Shown piece after piece: positions 58,184 through 60,437 of a stretch of 60,437 bases of DNA. Made by a program: the position numbers and the translations under genes. Under the pieces are notes generated by a model. It was not told where the DNA came from, made no database searches, and worked only from the letters and a program-made list of their open reading frames with translations. This stretch comes from Osedax symbiont Rs1. Its GTDB lineage: Bacteria; Pseudomonadota; Gammaproteobacteria; Pseudomonadales; Balneatricaceae. The DNA lies in assembly GCA_000416275.1 (NCBI GenBank), contig ASZJ01000018.1, positions 547 to 60,983 on the forward strand, given 5' to 3'. Each line of letters opens with the position of its first letter. The stretch's first letter is position 1.

Positions 58184-58795
58184 CTAGATTGAAGCTAAAA
58201 AGCCTGCTACTTTCTTTTTGCTAACACGGCTGAGCTTTCTCATTGTGGCAAAGCTGAGCTCATGGCAAGCGTAATCGGTACGAATTTTTTCCAACATTGA
58301 AAGCCAAATACCCGACGTCATCTGGGCATCATAAAGTGCGCGGTGAAACTGCCCGTCAACCGGCAAGTTAACATAATTGACCAAAGTACCGAGCTTATGG
58401 TTCGGTGCATCTTGAAATACGCGGCGACTGACCAGCATTGAACAGCAAAACTGACCTTGATAGGCGCGTTTGATAAACTTCATTTCACTGTCAAGGAAAC
58501 GCTTATCAAAACTGGCATTGTGGGCTAGCAAATTAGTGTCACCAAGAAAGTCAGCAAATTGCAGCATAACTTGCTCACAAGGTGGTGCTTTTGCCAGCAT
58601 TTGATTGCTGATGCCGGTAAAGCTCTCAATAAATCCACTGACTCTAAAGCCTGGATTCATCAGCGCTTGAAACTCATCCACAACCACCCCTTTTTCTAAA
58701 CGTACCGCTCCAATTTCAATGGCTCGATCGCCATAATCAGGTGACATCCCGCTCGTTTCAAAATCCAGTACTACAAGAGAATCAGCTAATGCCAT
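58184..58795 (-). CDS. DEDDh 3'-5' exonuclease (DnaQ/RNase T fold)
   Basis: 203 residues, a single exonuclease domain. The acidic metal ligands are D11 and E13 in VVLDFETSGMSP, the Asp in HNASFDKRFLDSE, and the HxxxxD motif in HRALYDAQMTSGIW. This is the layout of DnaQ-like proofreading or repair exonucleases and of small stand-alone homologues; the substrate is not known. A mobile element (copy 7) begins 47 bp upstream of its ATG. Confidence 0.9.
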   Translation of the reverse strand: MALADSLVVLDFETSGMSPDYGDRAIEIGAVRLEKGVVVDEFQALMNPGFRVSGFIESFTGISNQMLAKAPPCEQVMLQFADFLGDTNLLAHNASFDKRFLDSEMKFIKRAYQGQFCCSMLVSRRVFQDAPNHKLGTLVNYVNLPVDGQFHRALYDAQMTSGIWLSMLEKIRTDYACHELSFATMRKLSRVSKKKVAGFLASI

Positions 58796-58842
58796 GTTTT
58801 ATCCAATGATTTTTAGGCTGTTAGCCTTTTAGTTTATTAAGT

Positions 58843-59068
58843 GAGACCTCGGCATAATTCACCCAGAGGGTATGATAACTGCGCTCGGCAATACCGCGTT
58901 AAAAATCGGCTCAATATGCTCATTACACCAGTAATACCCATAAAGAAGGGAACACTGTACCCAAAGAGAGGGGCATACTATACCCAAAGTGAGGGGGCAC
59001 ACTGACTCCGCTATCTCGCCAGATTTTGCCTTATCTTACCTTCGCTCGCAACATTATGCAGGGGTCTC
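58843..59068 (+). mobile_element. Small non-autonomous element, family 1, copy 7 (long form)
   Basis: 226 bp from GAGACCTCGGCATAATT to ATTATGCAGGGGTCTC with perfect 5-bp duplications TAAGT (58838-58842, 59069-59073). It carries two extra 23-24 bp internal units. It is inserted just upstream of the exonuclease gene and probably within its promoter region. Confidence 0.9.
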
Positions 59069-60155
59069 TAAGTGAGCTAAATTAAACATTTAACGCCGCG
59101 CAGTTACAGATATTTCAAAAATGCTATCAAGTACTGTAAAAACCTAAAGCTAGCTTAACTCATCTAACATATCTTTAATAATAGGAACTAACGCATCCGC
59201 TAAAAATTGATGCTGATCTGATTGCCAATTTCAGGCCAACCTGAACAGAAAACATACAAAACAGTATAAGCGCTTAATGACTGCAATTACACAAGCAACA
59301 CCGAAACAGTAACTCTGGCGGGAGCATGATCACAACTCAAGTTTCGGGATTCAAACAAACCCTAAAAACAGCACTAAACACATGATATAAAACAAGTTGA
59401 CGTTTCTTTGTGGCAAAGTGATTGCTGTCTATACAAAATAGAACACCACAAGAGACATCAAATAAATTCTGCCATAAAGACGGGTATTTTGCCATCACTC
59501 ACTGCTGATTTTCTCGAGCAATCTAACCTCAGTATCGACAATATATTTAACTCTGCCTGGAGGCTATGTTTGGATAGATTGTTGAAAATATTTTCACACT
59601 GACAATAAGTCAATAAAAACAATAAACTACGGAACTTTCGGCTTTCGTTGTGCAAATATATAAAACATCCTGATTGACCATGATACTCCGCTCAACTTGG
59701 CGACTATTTGACAAAATATTTAATTTCAACAAGTTAAGAAGTTGTAATATGTTTCTATCATTTAATAATGGTTTAGATTATGGCCAAGTCACATATTTGT
59801 AAATTTTTTACTTTAGGCCAGTCTGTGAAGACGCCGTGCTAATCAGCTAGTGTTTTGTTTTTCCTCTGTGCAGCGCAGCGCTTCTGTGCCCTCTGTGGTG
59901 AAAAAATCTTTAAAGGATTGGTTTTACCACAGAGGGCACAGAGAGCACAGAGAAGAAATTAAAAGCATCTTTTGCTATGGCGGAGACACAGGGCTAATCA
60001 GGTAAAACATTACCCAAAGGCTCAGGATATAAGACTTACAGCTCAGCGACCAATACAAATAAGTAACTTTCAACAAGCTTCCCGAACATAGCCTGCTTGG
60101 AAGCAACTAGGCTTTAATAGCCTGCACTTCAAGCCAAATCTCATAAACGGTCTGG
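59069..60155. other. Gene-poor stretch before the right-edge transposase
   Basis: No supportable gene. A 64-codon plus-strand frame at 59408-59602 has no family resemblance. A minus-strand fragment near 59161-59235 (DQHQFLADALVPIIKDMLDELS before a stop) could be the tail of a decayed gene. The third ACAGAG repeat lies at 59861-59956. Confidence 0.5.
59861..59956. repeat. ACAGAG-type palindromic repeat, family 3, copy 3
   Basis: The longest copy: TTCCTCTGTG, then TGTGCCCTCTGTGGT (59886-59900), a spacer with AAAAAATCTTTAAAGGATT, and ACCACAGAGGGCACAGAGA (59926-59944). The arms are perfect over about 14 bp, so a very strong hairpin is possible. Confidence 0.8.
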
Positions 60156-60437
60156 CGTGCCGGCGAGCGATATTGTGTATCTACTTATGCTGTGGGTTTG
60201 GCTAAAACTCAATCGGTAGCGATGTTCTCTCGCGATGCATTATTGAGCTTTAGTGCAGCAAAAAAAGATGCTCTCTATGACCTGCTCAACCGTGAAAATA
60301 TCGACTGGAGAAAATTACAATTATTAACCGCAAAGAAAGTGCTTAAATCTAACTTTCATGGAGATTTAAGCGCGTTTCTTATTAATGATTCTGTGAAAAT
60401 CAGGCGTGGAAAAATGATGCCTGGCATTTCTAGCCAA
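60156..60437 (+). pseudogene. DDE transposase (IS4-like), frameshifted N-terminus, truncated by the window edge
   Basis: From ATG 60222 an open frame runs to the last base: MFSRDALLSFSAAKKDALYD, LLNRENIDWRKLQLLTAKKVLKSNF, INDSVKIRRGKMMPGISSQ. The NREN-x-WRKL...LTAKKVLKSN...DDSVK-x-RRGKKM-x-G-x-S phrase is typical of an IS4-like DDE transposase; INDSVK contains the first catalytic Asp. The preceding codons SDIVYLLMLWVWLK lie in another frame and end at a stop, so the N-terminus is frameshifted or the true start is 60222. The rest lies beyond the window. Confidence 0.65.

Noticed and set aside
59152-59240. Minus-strand fragment DQHQFLADALVPIIKDMLDELS
   Set aside because: It could be the tail of a decayed gene, but a stop lies directly upstream and no second motif supports any family.

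Overview
The window is chromosomal DNA of a moderately AT-rich gammaproteobacterium. The housekeeping set is typical of that class: trxB, aat, bpt, infA, proS, an iscR-led suf operon, an E. coli-type pssA, prmB-aroC, smrB, folE, dcd, apbC, trmA, metG and bluB. Genus cannot be read from the sequence alone. I see no tRNA, rRNA or CRISPR array.

Layout. 1-15.8 kb holds two tandem giant surface-protein genes on the minus strand: the start of one (running off the left edge) and a complete 4414-residue protein. The complete one looks like a LapA-type, type I-secreted, proteolytically releasable adhesin: an N-terminal retention module with a TAAG site, about 26 immunoglobulin-like repeats, a calcium-binding patch and a C-terminal type I secretion domain. 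16-20 kb: thioredoxin reductase, peroxiredoxin, both N-degron aminoacyl transferases and IF-1. 20.6-23 kb: proS and a lytic transglycosylase. 23.1-30.4 kb: iron-sulfur assembly (iscR, sufB, C, D, S, an A-type carrier, sufT, sufE), with a probable IscR operator in the iscR promoter. 30.5-39 kb: short unlinked housekeeping genes separated by small mobile repeats. 39.5-51.7 kb: a TolC-like channel, two unknown proteins, dcd, apbC, trmA, a HopJ-family protein, metG, a TauE/SafE permease, bluB and a two-receiver response regulator. 51.7-60.4 kb is an accessory zone: an IS66 relic, a complete TRAP transporter, a DEDDh exonuclease, repeats and a broken transposase at the right edge.

The most notable structures are repeats. 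(1) The giant adhesin has a higher-order architecture: a nine-domain block (about 950 residues) occurs two and a half times, once with an extra domain, and one 242-bp stretch is identical in two blocks. (2) Seven copies of a 100-226 bp non-coding element with 16-bp terminal inverted repeats and 5-bp target duplications are scattered from 30 to 59 kb. They vary by a 23-bp internal unit, and one copy supplies the stop codon of the TRAP permease gene. (3) A second, unrelated family with CCTGAATC ends is present in long and internally deleted forms. (4) A third, ACAGAG-type palindrome occurs three times near the right end. No autonomous parent for these elements is visible in the window.

Functional links. 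The Suf genes, SufT and ApbC form an iron-sulfur assembly and delivery set. TrxB and the peroxiredoxin form a thiol defence pair. The TolC-like protein could be the outer-membrane exit for the adhesin, although no type I secretion ABC transporter or adaptor is encoded here.
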